Shown here one piece after another: positions 51,824 to 62,040 of a DNA stretch of 64,000 nt. The notes below the pieces were generated by a model. It was given only the letters and a program-made list of their open reading frames with translations. It did not search any database and was not told the DNA's origin. Each line of letters starts with the position of its first letter. The first letter of the stretch is position 1. The stretch lies in NCBI GenBank assembly GCA_010645155.1, contig JAAGOF010000213.1, forward strand, positions 602,323 through 666,322. Reading direction: 5' to 3'. This DNA comes from Tigriopus japonicus (lineage: Eukaryota; Arthropoda; Copepoda; Harpacticoida; Harpacticidae). The position numbers and the translations under genes are program-made.

Positions 51824-53467
51824 TTATAATAAAGCTTTTTGTTTCTTGAAAATGATTTCAAAAATGCCAGTTATTATGGCTGCAACTATTCCTGCCACCA
51901 TCATTCCACAAGGAATAAGGAGATGATGGAAGGCGATTGAAACTGCTTTGTGATCCATAGTATCTTTTAAGATGATCCTTCGGTTATAGCTGGCTTTGAA
52001 ATCAAAAGCCATAATTCCGGCCTCTCGGATTTGCATCGTCAAAAACTTGAAAAGCTCTGTAAACTCTGAATTTTTAGGTAAAACATATCCTGAGGGCATA
52101 ACCAAAAATTCCTTGAAGTCGGGATTGTGGAGGTACGAAAGGTCAAAAGTGGGTTGATGGACCCAAGCAGCAATCTTTGGGTTGGATGCAAGCAATTCAT
52201 GGGCTTCGGTGTAATTGTAAAAATAGGCGAGGTTTTTGTGTAAAGCAACCAAAGCAGGATCCGTTGAGGAGGCTAAAAACCTGGCTGATGGGCTATCGTT
52301 CCAAATGGCAAATCGATAGCCTTTGTCCAATATGTCCTCAAATGTCTCTATGCGGTATATATCTGGCTGAGTCCTAAAATCCGACACGAGCATTGCCGTA
52401 TACTCGATGAAAAACACTGGGCCAAATATTCCTATGACGAGATAAAACATCCTTTGCGAGAGCTTTTTAGTTGGAGCGGCCGAAGATTGCTGACAAAAAG
52501 CTTTTATGATGTAAATCATATTTTGGAGGAATTCCCAATCTGATCCGAGGACAAAGTGGGACAAAAGGAGTATCGTTAGAAGAAATATCCCTGTTCCGAA
52601 CCAAGCACTGAAGGTCAGAACAGTAACATATGCTTCGAATCCAAACGTCGGCTTCACCGGAATATCACTCAAAACAATTGTCATTAAGGCGTTATCCAAA
52701 TGAATGAGATCAAATGCTTCCAATTTCATTATTTCAAACATATAACCAGGCAATGTAATGTCAAACTGCTTGTTTTGAATCCGTGCAAGAATTCCTGTCC
52801 ACTGACCATCAGATCCCAAAGTTCCAAATTCATCTGATTCAAGGAACTTGATTTGGTATGTGAAGTTCGAGAGAACTGACATGGCCTTGAAAACATCATG
52901 ATAGAAGCCTTTGAACTCTAAACCTTGACTATTTTGCTTCACTTGGTTCATTGGGCTCCAAGATTTTGTAGCTGCATCAATATGGATGCCAGACAAATCG
53001 GATCGTCTATCAAGAATGCCCTTTTTGCACCTCCTTTCAAATGTTTGCGAGAGGCTGTCCCAATGAAGCAGTTTATTCCGACGAATCGGACCACCTTTTA
53101 TTTGGTAGATTTCAAATATCTCTAGCGAAGGGGAATAGATGTAAACGTTGGAGTTCAGTTGAGGGTGAGTCCTATCCAAAAGATGATTGATTTTCGATTC
53201 CGGGATCAGCCAATGAGCTTTGCCAATTTCTTTTGGAAAGACTGGAGTTTGGTAATCAGAGACAAACACGATGGTTCTTTCGTTGATGGATGAGAGATTC
53301 AGTGAAAATTGTATGAAGACCTCACATGGGAAAGTTGTAGGACTGAGATAGTTTTCTCTGTCAGATTGGCTTGGATATTGAATAAGAGTGTCAATTGGCA
53401 ACAAAGTCAATATCTGGCAAATGATATAGTTGGAAAGTTCCATACTTAACTTTGCTTGGTAATCCAA
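51824..53467 (-). CDS. Ionotropic receptor (iGluR-related), paralogue 2
   Basis: Intronless, 547 residues from the first ATG. Alignment by eye with the two paralogues places the common N-terminus at residue 9 (MELSNYIICQILTLLPID), so the start is probably 53443. S1 begins at DLSGIHIDAA (157); GQWTGILARI 221-230; DITLPGY 236-242; first membrane helix about 279-302; third-helix motif YTAMLVSDF 356-364; S2 with ETFEDIL and DFKEFLVMPSGYVLP; last helix about 514-540 with a basic tail KKQKALL. No insertion or frameshift is seen, so it looks intact. Closest in sequence to paralogue 3. Divergently oriented to it, 5.2 kb away. Confidence 0.9.
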   Translation of the reverse strand: MDYQAKLSMELSNYIICQILTLLPIDTLIQYPSQSDRENYLSPTTFPCEVFIQFSLNLSSINERTIVFVSDYQTPVFPKEIGKAHWLIPESKINHLLDRTHPQLNSNVYIYSPSLEIFEIYQIKGGPIRRNKLLHWDSLSQTFERRCKKGILDRRSDLSGIHIDAATKSWSPMNQVKQNSQGLEFKGFYHDVFKAMSVLSNFTYQIKFLESDEFGTLGSDGQWTGILARIQNKQFDITLPGYMFEIMKLEAFDLIHLDNALMTIVLSDIPVKPTFGFEAYVTVLTFSAWFGTGIFLLTILLLSHFVLGSDWEFLQNMIYIIKAFCQQSSAAPTKKLSQRMFYLVIGIFGPVFFIEYTAMLVSDFRTQPDIYRIETFEDILDKGYRFAIWNDSPSARFLASSTDPALVALHKNLAYFYNYTEAHELLASNPKIAAWVHQPTFDLSYLHNPDFKEFLVMPSGYVLPKNSEFTELFKFLTMQIREAGIMAFDFKASYNRRIILKDTMDHKAVSIAFHHLLIPCGMMVAGIVAAIITGIFEIIFKKQKALL

Positions 53468-53967
53468 TGTCGAAAGTACAATTTAAACTTAATTTTTGAA
53501 TTTAATTGGAAGACAGGCTTCGCCTTAGGCAAACCACGAACCTCTGAAGGTATGGACATCGGCCAAGAGACTGATTGAATTTTATGAAAACTATGAATCC
53601 ACTCAGCTCAGTTTGTTGAGTCGAGTTTTGTATTTTTCTTGCAATATTCTTTAGAGCAAATTAGCTCTAGGACAAATTAGCTCGTAAGAATCTAAATACA
53701 TTCCTGGTTGTTGTGAATTCCCCCAATTTTGGCTTAATATATGAAGAAATAAATGAAAACTATTTGCTACACATTTTTTTGCAACTCCACAGCAAATTAA
53801 ACCCCTTTTTGGACAAAATGCAGCAAATGCGTCAAAACTACGGTTAATGGCACCAATAAGGAAGCGAATAACTTATGCTAAGTAAAAACTCATCACCTTG
53901 CAAGTAAGACTCTGCTTAGTAATAAGTACCATCGGCTCGAAATAAATGAATAGCAAATGTTGACAGT

Positions 53968-54055
53968 TTTTTTTTTTTTTTTTGGATTGTGGGTGCTAGG
54001 GTCGAAGGTTTGACCCTCGCCCGGCCAGCGAAGCCTGCCATCACATCATCCAGTT
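53968..54055 (-). repeat. SINE family B, 3' fragment
   Basis: GGGTGCTAGGGTCG and CCTCGCCCGGCCAGCGAAGC match the 3' half of the complete copy at 9364-9608, next to the T-run (A-tail on the minus strand). The tRNA head is absent: a 5'-truncated insertion, lying upstream of receptor 2. Confidence 0.65.
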
Positions 54056-54060
54056 TTTCC

Positions 54061-55385
54061 GATCTCGCACTATATTTCGTGATTTACTTGCTCCAATTTT
54101 CCAACGTCCAATTCTCTCGAAGTCCATTTAAATTAAGTGCGACGTCCATAAATATTTGAACATTCGTTTTGTCTGATTGTGTTTTGCCTACTTCAAGTTT
54201 CGATTCTAAGGCAAACTTTTCTAAAGTTGTAATGACTGGTCTACACAAAGGCATTACCAGTAAATAAAATAAGGAAATAACTGCTTTTTTCTCATTCAAT
54301 TAAATGAGTAAGTTGTAGCCTTGAGTATGGCTTCTGATCGACCTAAAATGTTTTATTTTTAAGTGTGCTATGAGTTTAAAATACTGTCATAATTACTAAA
54401 AACTTTCTCATATAATGATATATTACTTTTGACCATGGCAGAAATGTTTTGAAAAAAGAATAGCAAAAATAAAAAAATATAATAATAATTGTATTGTACA
54501 ATGTGATTACCAAAATCTTTTATTTTTGTCCTAAATGGGGAAAATTGGACGAAAAATGTAGAAAAATGTTTGTTCTGCCGAAAAATTTGCGATTTTTGTC
54601 ATCCATTGGAGAAGGGCGTTTTTGCTTTGACTTGAGACATTGAGGAGTATCAAATGAAGTCGGTACAGCTTGCACTTTAAAGGTCCCTGAATTTTCTTTC
54701 AGGCATTTATGCCCTCAAGCTTCAAAGTAAGTAGGGCTCCGTCGCTGTAGAGTTTTATCGTCCAATATCCGGACGTTTAGGCAAGTTTGTTTCTTAAACT
54801 AGTACTAGTACTAAAACTAGTACTTCTTAACAAAATTCGCGCTCAGTGTTCCTCGGGATAAATCAAGCTTGTGTTGAGTAGTTTCAAAGGATTGAGCTTG
54901 AAGTACTAGAGTGGTCAATCTGAGATTGACCTTATAACTAAGTTGAGGCATAAAGCCCGCAACACCATGTCCTGGTACCAGCAAACAAACAGCTTCGGTA
55001 AGCGTCCGAATTTCGAACCCAATGGGCTCTTTGTTTTTTTATATTTTTTGGCCAAATGCAAAAAAAACTTCTCATCTTCTCACTCAAAGTCAAGAGACAG
55101 ACCATGTGACTTGAGATGTGGTTCGAGTTTTCAGTGCTACCATTTTTGACTCTGAGTTTATGCCTCTTGCCTTTCTAGGACTCTAATTGTGCAAAGCTTT
55201 CTGACCCAGAAACCTAAACAAGGGCCAATGTCGCAACACTGCCAAAATCGAACTTGAAACACATCAGTACATCTTCCTGTCATTTTTGGGTGTTTCTAGG
55301 TGCCTGTGGAAAGACACCTCTTTGTTTGCCCTGGTTTGGTTTTGGGTGCAAAATAGTAAATGGCGTCACAATAAACCGTAAGGGC
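54061..55385. other. Unassigned DNA upstream of receptors 2 and 3
   Basis: No gene or structured repeat recognised except a short ACTAGTACTAGTACT run near 54800. Confidence 0.4.
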
Positions 55386-55388
55386 GCA

Positions 55389-55640
55389 AATACACGGATA
55401 GGCAAAAGTGGCAGGCCAGCCCTTTTTCAGCCTGCCTGGCCGAATTTTGATCCAACCCACCTGAAAAATGTAAAGCCTAAATAGAAAAATGAAACCTACC
55501 TGCAGACCGGCTCATTTAGAGCGGAAATACACGACCAAGCGAAAGTTGCAGGACAGTCATTTTTTCAGCCTGCCCGGGGGAACTTCGAGCTAGCCAGGCT
55601 GAAAAATGAATCCTACCTGCAAGCCGGCTCGTTTAGAAAT
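55389..55640 (+). repeat. Dimeric repeat of about 125-130 bases
   Basis: Two consecutive units, each with AAATACACG, TTTTTCAGCCTGCC, GGCTGAAAAATG/CCTGAAAAATG and CCGGCTC(G/A)TTTAGA. An inverted relative lies at 58477-58556, on the other side of the LINE. Confidence 0.55.
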
Positions 55641-55649
55641 TGTTATTTA

Positions 55650-57250
55650 GAAGAAGAGCCTGCTTGTTGGAAGCAGTGTGGCCAACTAGCATTTTTCGAT
55701 GCTAATTTCTTAAAATTAACATTTTTTCAAGGGCAAAAGCATTGCAGAATTTTGATTAGCATCGCTCTGATTTTTAGCATTTTCCTAGCATTATTTGAAA
55801 GGCTCTAGAATCAAAAAAAATTGGATAGCATTTTAGCATTATTCTAGCATTTTTTGGAAAAAAAACATCCAATTTTGGGGTTCAAAGATAGCTGATTTTG
55901 ACAGCTGAATTTGCCTACTTTCCCTGACTTAAAAAAGATAAATTGGAAGACTTGTGATCCTTATTTTCAAGTTGGTTCCACAGTACAGGTAACCAAATTT
56001 CTGTTTACAGGCTTCGTCTAGACAACTTGAGAAAGGGCACAAAGCATTACTTGTCTCAAAAAAGATTAGATTTGTGATGGAACTACACCATCAACTACAG
56101 AAAAACAGCTTTTTAAACTTAGAAAGGATAAATCAGTGTTTCAGTAAAAGAACGGATCAAAAAGGGCTTCTAACCAAACATTTTTTTGTTAAAAGAGGGC
56201 TTTTTTGAAATGAAAAGTAGCTGATCACAAAGTTCTTAACATGCAAAAGTCACTTTGAAATTTAAACTGTTGATGTGCTCCGATAAAAGATATTTTGCAG
56301 TATCAAAGACACACAAAGTTGGGTAGTTTCGATTTTAGTCCATTTTGAACATGGTCCTTCTAGAAATCGTAATTTTGGATATGAATCTGTTAGACATATT
56401 TATTTGTTATTTTGGCACAACACACATCATAGCGTACTCTAAATAGTTATGAAATATGCTTTCCAAAAATCTTGGTTAAGTGCATTTTAAGTAATTTTTT
56501 ATTTTTATTTTATTATTTTTTATTATTTTTATTTTGAGCTATTTTGACATAAGTTCCAAAACTCAAAAAAAAAAATTTATTTTTGAAACATTGAAAAGCT
56601 ATGTGAAATCTTTGGAAAAGCTTTGTGAAATCTTTGGGAATTTGTTTTTTCATATAACTGTAGCGTTTTTCGGCTTTTTGGGGTCAAAAATGGACCATTC
56701 AAAGTCAGATATCTCATCTGTTGCAGAATGAATTTTTATTCAATTTGAATTCATAAGGTAACTAAATGGTCTCTATATGTGGGTTAAATTGTTTGTTAAA
56801 AAATGTGATAATTAATAGGTTTTTAGGTATATAACTTTTTCCCTGGATCTAAACTTGTATAATACAATAAAAGTAAAGTTGTTCCATATTGAATTGTGGG
56901 TCCAAAAAGTGCCATGATATCTTTGAGTATTTTGATTCAAACCTAAAAAGCCATTCGGAACACTGTGGGAAAGTAAGTTGCAAAGGTTTCTGAACCAAGA
57001 AATATTCAACTTTGGTGTGAAATTTCAGTCTTTAAAATGCATGCCTGCTTTTGGTTTTCATAGAGGATAAGTGAAATAGAAACAAAAAAGCGCTTTTTGG
57101 TCCAACACAAGTTTCAATTTAATCCTAGAAAATTTGAAGAAATCATTTGAAACATAATGTTTGGTTTCTTACAAACCTTCAATTATTCAAGAAAATAACT
57201 TTTTATAATTGTCATCAAAAATAAGTGCTGCTTGACTTGCCAATTGGTTT
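55650..57250. other. Unassigned AT-rich DNA
   Basis: 55670-55860 starts CAGTGTGGCCAACTAGCATT and repeats TAGCATTTT several times, which could be one end of an hAT element whose partner I cannot find. The rest holds nothing recognisable. Confidence 0.35.
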
Positions 57251-57281
57251 GTTTTGCTCTATATGATTTATTTCACAATCA

Positions 57282-58256
57282 ATGCATTATAAATTTTTGA
57301 AGGCAAAGCTTTTAACTAGTTTCCTCTGTAACCTCTATGTATCCGACCTGCCCGAAGCCCTTTCTTACCAAGGCCCCATCATCAACAACAATAGAATACA
57401 ATATCTACAATATGCAGACGACCTGGTTCTCTTGGCTAATTCAGCCGTGGAATTGCAAAATGCCATCAACGCTGTCCACGGTTATTGCCAAGAGAACGGC
57501 CTTCAAGTCAACACCATCAAGACAAAAGCCATGGTTTTCCATAAAGGTCGTCTGCCACCCACCGCCTTCCACATCAACAATAGTCCGATTGAAATCGTCA
57601 AGTTTTTTAACTATGTCTGTTTCACCTTCACCACCCAACTCTCCTTCACCAAACACCTCAACATCGCAATAACTAAGGCCAGGGCCAGGATCGGATACAT
57701 ATGCAATAAACTTCCTATCAAGAATCTTCCTCTGCCAATAGTTCTTCAACTCTTCCAAACTTACATCACCCCCATCTTCCTCTACGGCCTGCACCTCTGG
57801 CTTCCCAACTCCGCCCAATCCGCACTCAAATCCGCCGATGCCACCTTCACCAAATTCATCAAAAGATACCTCTGCATGCCCCAATATGCCAATAATGCAT
57901 GGACGCATTTCTTATGCAAAACCGAGCCCCTCACCATCGGGCTGGCAAGGTTAGTGTCCAACAGTGTTAGGAACCTAACCTTTCCGGAGGTGATGTCTGG
58001 ACATATGCTGTCCTTTCCGGTCAAGGACTTGACAACACCCTATTGTCCTTGGCCCGACATCCCTTCGGAATATTGGCGGTCACGCACCTTCGTCCGGCTT
58101 CCTGCCCAACGCCACCAAAGACGGGAACTGACGAAGGATCTGTTCAATCTGACCCACCCTATCTACTGCAATAACCAAGATTTTCATCATCTCTCTCTAC
58201 CCAACTGTATTTGTACTGTCTCTCAATCTCCTCTTCATTTCTTTCATGTGCACTGA
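57282..58256 (+). pseudogene. 5'-truncated LINE reverse transcriptase
   Basis: Open for 324 codons. Begins inside the RT domain: LCNLYVSDLPEAL, then YLQYADDLVLLANSAVELQN with the catalytic YADD, GLQVNTIKTKAMVFHKG, the thumb/connection region (ARARIGYICNKLPIKNLPLP, ITPIFLYGLHLWLPNSAQS) and a C-terminus with CICTVSQSPLHFFHVH, a Cys/His motif as at the end of CR1/Jockey-type ORF2. The endonuclease and upstream RT motifs are absent, so the copy cannot move by itself. Its 3' UTR runs to GAGTCGCAATAAACATATTA near 58462. Relatives: 32723, 36850 and 38758. Confidence 0.85.
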
Positions 58257-58462
58257 AAGCATTCTAGTCAACTCACCTGTGATACCACAATATAATTTGT
58301 CTATTGTAACGTTTTTTAACATTTGACATGTCACTTCACCATTTACACCATTACTACCATTTACTACCATTGTATATGAGAACACATATTTATATTATTT
58401 TACTTTATTTTATACAACCTGACATGACCTTGAGTCGCAATAAACATATTATTATAATTTTG
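58257..58462 (+). repeat. LINE 3' UTR and tail
   Basis: Starts with GCATTCTAGTCAACTCACCT and ends CCTTGAGTCGCAATAAACAT followed by an AT-rich tail. The same UTR follows the ORF at 37668 and the tail alone appears at 32830-32874. Confidence 0.7.
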
Positions 58463-58476
58463 GCTTCTCAAGCTTT

Positions 58477-58556
58477 GACCTGTCAGGTTGAAAAGCAGCC
58501 AGTCAAGGAGTTTACTCTGTCCGTGTATTTCCACCCTAAGCCAACACCTAGTCGTT
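58477..58556 (-). repeat. Inverted relative of the 55.4-kb repeat
   Basis: Minus-strand GGAAATACACGGACAG, GACTGGCTGCTTTTCAACCT resemble AAATACACGGATAG, GCCAGCCCTTTTTCAGCCTG at 55391-55435. The pair could be ends of one element that contains the LINE, but identity is modest. Confidence 0.4.
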
Positions 58557-58691
58557 AACTGATTATTGGAATAAGAGGGGTCTCTATCGACCTTTATTCA
58601 TTAATATTTAACGTGTTTAAAGTGCATTACGCTACATTTGATTGCGTTGTACTAACCTCTCCATTGAACGTTAATTCATCACAATCTGATC

Positions 58692-60305
58692 ATGAAACTA
58701 GAGCCCTACATTCTTTGTCAACTTTTTCGCTTATTTCCAATCAATTATTTCATCCAAAGTTCATCTTATTCGGACTCTAATTTTCATCATGGTGTCTCAC
58801 TCTCAACATGTACAACATCCATCCAGTTTTCTCAAAACCTCACTTCCATCAACGAAAGATCCATTACTTTTGTGCACGCCAGTAATCCACCTGTATTTCC
58901 CAAAACAATTGGAAAGGCACATTGGTTGATCCCGGAATCAAGCATAAATCAACTTCTTGGAAACACTGATCTTAAACTGGACTCTAACGTTTACATTTAC
59001 TCGCCCTCATTCGAAATATCTGAGATCTACCAAGTGCAGGGTGGTTTAATTCGTCGGAATGATTTATTCCGTTGGAGCAATCTCTTGCAAAGTTTTGAAG
59101 AGACTACCAAAAAGGGTTATCTCTCAAGGCGATCCAATTTATCTGGCATCCATATCAAAGCAGGTACCAAAGGTTGGGGGGAACCATGTCAAGTCATACC
59201 TAATAGTGAGGTGCCAGGAGGCGTCGAGTTCAAAGGGTTCTACCATGATACTTTTAAAGCAATGGCCCTCCGCGGCAATTTTATGTACACCATAAGGTCT
59301 CTCGATGACGAATCCTTTGGACATCAGGATGTAGATGGGCAGTGGCACGGAATTTTGCGGAAAGTTGCAAAGCACCAACTAGACATAGCTCTCCCAGGTT
59401 ACTCCTATGAGCATGCCATGTTGAATTCATTTGATCTTGTTCATTTGGATAACACCATCATGTTCACCGTTGTTCTGAGTGAAATTCCATTGAAGCCAAC
59501 TTTTGGTTATGAAGCTTATTTTACTGTATTCAACTTGGTTGCCTGGTTTGGAACTGGGTTATTTCTTACAATGGTGAATGCTTTGTCCACGTTACTACTT
59601 GGATCCGATTTGAAACACTACATGAAGGTGGTATTCATCTTGAAAGCTCTTTGCTACCAATCTTTCGCTATCCAAGTATCGAAACTGTCGCATCGAATGT
59701 TTAGTCTGGTGATCAGCTTATTTTTGCCCATATTTTTCATTGCATATACGGCTATGCTCGTCTCGGATTTTAGGGCAAATCCCGATATCCACCGTATTGA
59801 AACATTTGAAGACGTTTTGAAACTTAAGTATCGGTTAGCAGTGTGGAAAAATGCTTCATCTGCCAGACAATTGGCAGCCTCTACAAAGCCTGCACTTGTT
59901 GCCTTACATAAGGACATCCTTTACTTTCATGATTACTACGAAGCCAATGAGTTATTGAGCACGACTCCCAAGGTTGCTGCGTTTGTGGAAAAACTGCCTT
60001 TTGACAAGCCTCAAATTCATCAATCTGATTTTAAAGAGTTTTTTAGTATTTATGTTGCTTACGTTTTGTCAAAGGATTCTGAATTTACCGAAGTATTTAA
60101 ATATTTATCAATGACCATCAGAGAGAGTGGAATCATGGCTTTTGAGATGAAATGGAGCTTGGGCAAGAGGATCAATATAAAGAATTCAATAGAAATGGAA
60201 AGTGTTCCCATTGCATTCCACCACCTGATTATTCCTTTTGCCATATTATTGGTTGGAGTAGTTACATCGATATTGATTGGAACTTTTGAAAAACTCTATA
60301 AATGA
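58692..60305 (+). CDS. Ionotropic receptor (iGluR-related), paralogue 3
   Basis: Intronless, 537 residues, TGA at 60303-60305. N-terminus MKLEPYILCQLFRLFPINYF aligns directly with paralogues 1 and 2, which supports this start. S1 from about 150 (NLSGIHIKAG); GQWHGILRKV 216-225; DIALPGY 231-237; membrane helix about 275-299; helix 337-356 leading into YTAMLVSDF (352-360); S2 with ETFEDVLKLKYRLAVW and ARQLAASTKPALVALH; last helix about 510-531, tail FEKLYK. Looks intact. As in the other two, the N-terminus is too short for a complete amino-terminal domain. Lies 230 bases after the LINE tail; that interval must hold its proximal promoter. No AATAAA is obvious within 100 bases downstream. Confidence 0.9.
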   Translation: MKLEPYILCQLFRLFPINYFIQSSSYSDSNFHHGVSLSTCTTSIQFSQNLTSINERSITFVHASNPPVFPKTIGKAHWLIPESSINQLLGNTDLKLDSNVYIYSPSFEISEIYQVQGGLIRRNDLFRWSNLLQSFEETTKKGYLSRRSNLSGIHIKAGTKGWGEPCQVIPNSEVPGGVEFKGFYHDTFKAMALRGNFMYTIRSLDDESFGHQDVDGQWHGILRKVAKHQLDIALPGYSYEHAMLNSFDLVHLDNTIMFTVVLSEIPLKPTFGYEAYFTVFNLVAWFGTGLFLTMVNALSTLLLGSDLKHYMKVVFILKALCYQSFAIQVSKLSHRMFSLVISLFLPIFFIAYTAMLVSDFRANPDIHRIETFEDVLKLKYRLAVWKNASSARQLAASTKPALVALHKDILYFHDYYEANELLSTTPKVAAFVEKLPFDKPQIHQSDFKEFFSIYVAYVLSKDSEFTEVFKYLSMTIRESGIMAFEMKWSLGKRINIKNSIEMESVPIAFHHLIIPFAILLVGVVTSILIGTFEKLYK

Positions 60306-60694
60306 ACATAATGTTCAATTTTTCATTCCTTCCTTTGACATTGGGTGAATAAGATATGATTTGAATGCCGTCAATTGATTGTGGAGACATGTTTGACCAT
60401 TTTTCCTGACGATTCGGAAGTGAAGATATTTTATCATCTTTATCATTTTTACTTGCTTTTTGTGAATTTGAATGCTGGAATGGTCACTATCAATGAAACT
60501 GATGAAATCTGCAAGTTTTATGAATGTATTGTAAGGAGCATGTGATAGAAAATTCAAGTCTCCGAGTCGTCAAAAAGCATAAATTGATGTTTTTTGGTTA
60601 TTTTTGTCAACGGAGACGTAGCAATCGGACAGAAAAATAGGTCAAATTTGTTTAGATTTCAATAATTATGAATATGATTACCTAGAAATTACTA
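60306..60694. other. 3' flank of receptor 3
   Basis: No gene or repeat recognised; presumably contains the 3' UTR. Confidence 0.4.
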
Positions 60695-60990
60695 GGCAAG
60701 CAGTCGCACCTCAGGGCTTGAGCATGCGCCAGCTATCTACAATCTCGTTTCGTTGGTTCGAATCCCGGGCTTGCCGAGTCGTAATGGCCTGTTGTGGTGA
60801 TATTTTTTGTCTCGCAATAGTCACGGCTTCAACGGTTTAAAAGGACAAACCTGCAGTCAGCCCTAAGGAAGAGGTAACAATAAATGCTTGTTGGATACCC
60901 CACGTACTCTAACCCCATGGTGCGGAGAGCCTTTTTCAGATCTCTGTTGCGAAGCTGCGGTCTGACCCGTGAAAAACAAAACAAGGTAAA
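60695..60990 (+). repeat. tRNA-derived SINE, family C
   Basis: Head GGCAAGC...GCTTGCC forms a seven-pair acceptor-like stem; CTCAGGGCTTGAGCATGCGC resembles an A box/D arm and GGTTCGAATCC is a perfect B box. The body continues to TTGCGAAGCTGCGGTCTGAC and an A-rich end. ACCTAG-containing sequences on both sides (60681 and near 60993) may be the target duplication. The D arm is too degraded for a functional tRNA, and the extra 200-base body argues for a SINE. Confidence 0.7.
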
Positions 60991-61475
60991 AACCTAGGAT
61001 TTATTACCACTTCCAGGATAACTTACAAAGTAGGAAAACTCAATGCAAAATTACTGGGAACTAAGGCAACTTGACACATGGGAAATCTCGGTTCAGGCAT
61101 ATTCAATAAAGAAAACTGGATACAAGAACAGACAAAGTACGAAGGCAAAAATCAAATTGGTAAATTTTAAGGCAGTTGTGTCATTAATACAAAAACTATT
61201 AATTAGTAAATTTTTGGGAAAACATTCTTTCATTCCAATGAGCTTTTCAAATCTTTTTTCACATTGGTCATAGACGTGGGAAACTTCATCCTTTGAAATC
61301 ACTTTTATGTACCCTTACAATGGTTCTTGAAGCTCCAAGTTAGAGTGATGTGTTTTTCAAGCAAAGCGTATCTTAGAAGACAAAGGAAAAAGCCGGACTG
61401 ATATAACATCCGAACCTTCGAATCAGAGGAAAAAAGGTTGCCAAAATCATAATGGGAATCATAAGACTGACTTGG
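60991..61475. other. Unassigned DNA
   Basis: Short overlapping ORFs only; nothing recognised. Confidence 0.4.
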
Positions 61476-61937
61476 TTAACACAAGAAGCACGGAAATCAT
61501 GGAGTGGGAGGCTAGCAATGAGAATTATGATTTCAAGCAGAAACGAACCATTTGCGTTCTTCTGCAAATGAGACTTGGCTTGCATTGAGAAGAATACGTA
61601 TTTCAAATTTCAGCCCAATCGAATGCCGGAGTGAAAAGTTATGCTTTTTCAAACTTATGTACTGAAGAGAGCATAGGATGAATGAACTTGCCCTTTTGTG
61701 GTAATACGATTACCACAAAAGGGCTAGTTCATTCATCCTCGGTACGATTTGCACTGAACTTTGAGTGAGCATAACTTTTGTCTCTGACGTTCGATTGAGC
61801 TGAAAATTGAAATACGTATTCTTGTCAACATATGCAAGATCTCATTGGCAGAAGAACGTAATTGAACTGTTCTTACTGGAAATCATTATTATCATTGCTA
61901 TCCTCCCACTCCATGATTCCAGTGCTTCTTGGTTAAT
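61476..61937. mobile_element. Foldback MITE R2, most complete copy
   Basis: Two arms of about 215 bases meet at GTGGTAATACGATTACCAC (centre near 61708). Ends TTAACACAAGAAGCAC and the inverse of TTAACCAAGAAGCAC, followed inward by ATCATGGAGTGGGAGGCTAG. Uninterrupted, so it is the best reference for the family. Confidence 0.8.
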
Positions 61938-62040
61938 AGTTTCTGCTGGGGTTAACAAGTGAAGCTTCTGGGAGGTTCTGAAGTGAGCGAGCCCGCAATC
62001 CAGACATACCGGACATTTCCAAGGTTTAGTACCTGATAAC

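Noticed and set aside
57441..57908. 155-residue minus-strand ORF
   Set aside because: Antisense of the LINE reverse transcriptase.
60695..60777. Functional tRNA gene
   Set aside because: Acceptor stem and B box are good, but the D arm is degraded and a SINE body and A-rich tail follow.
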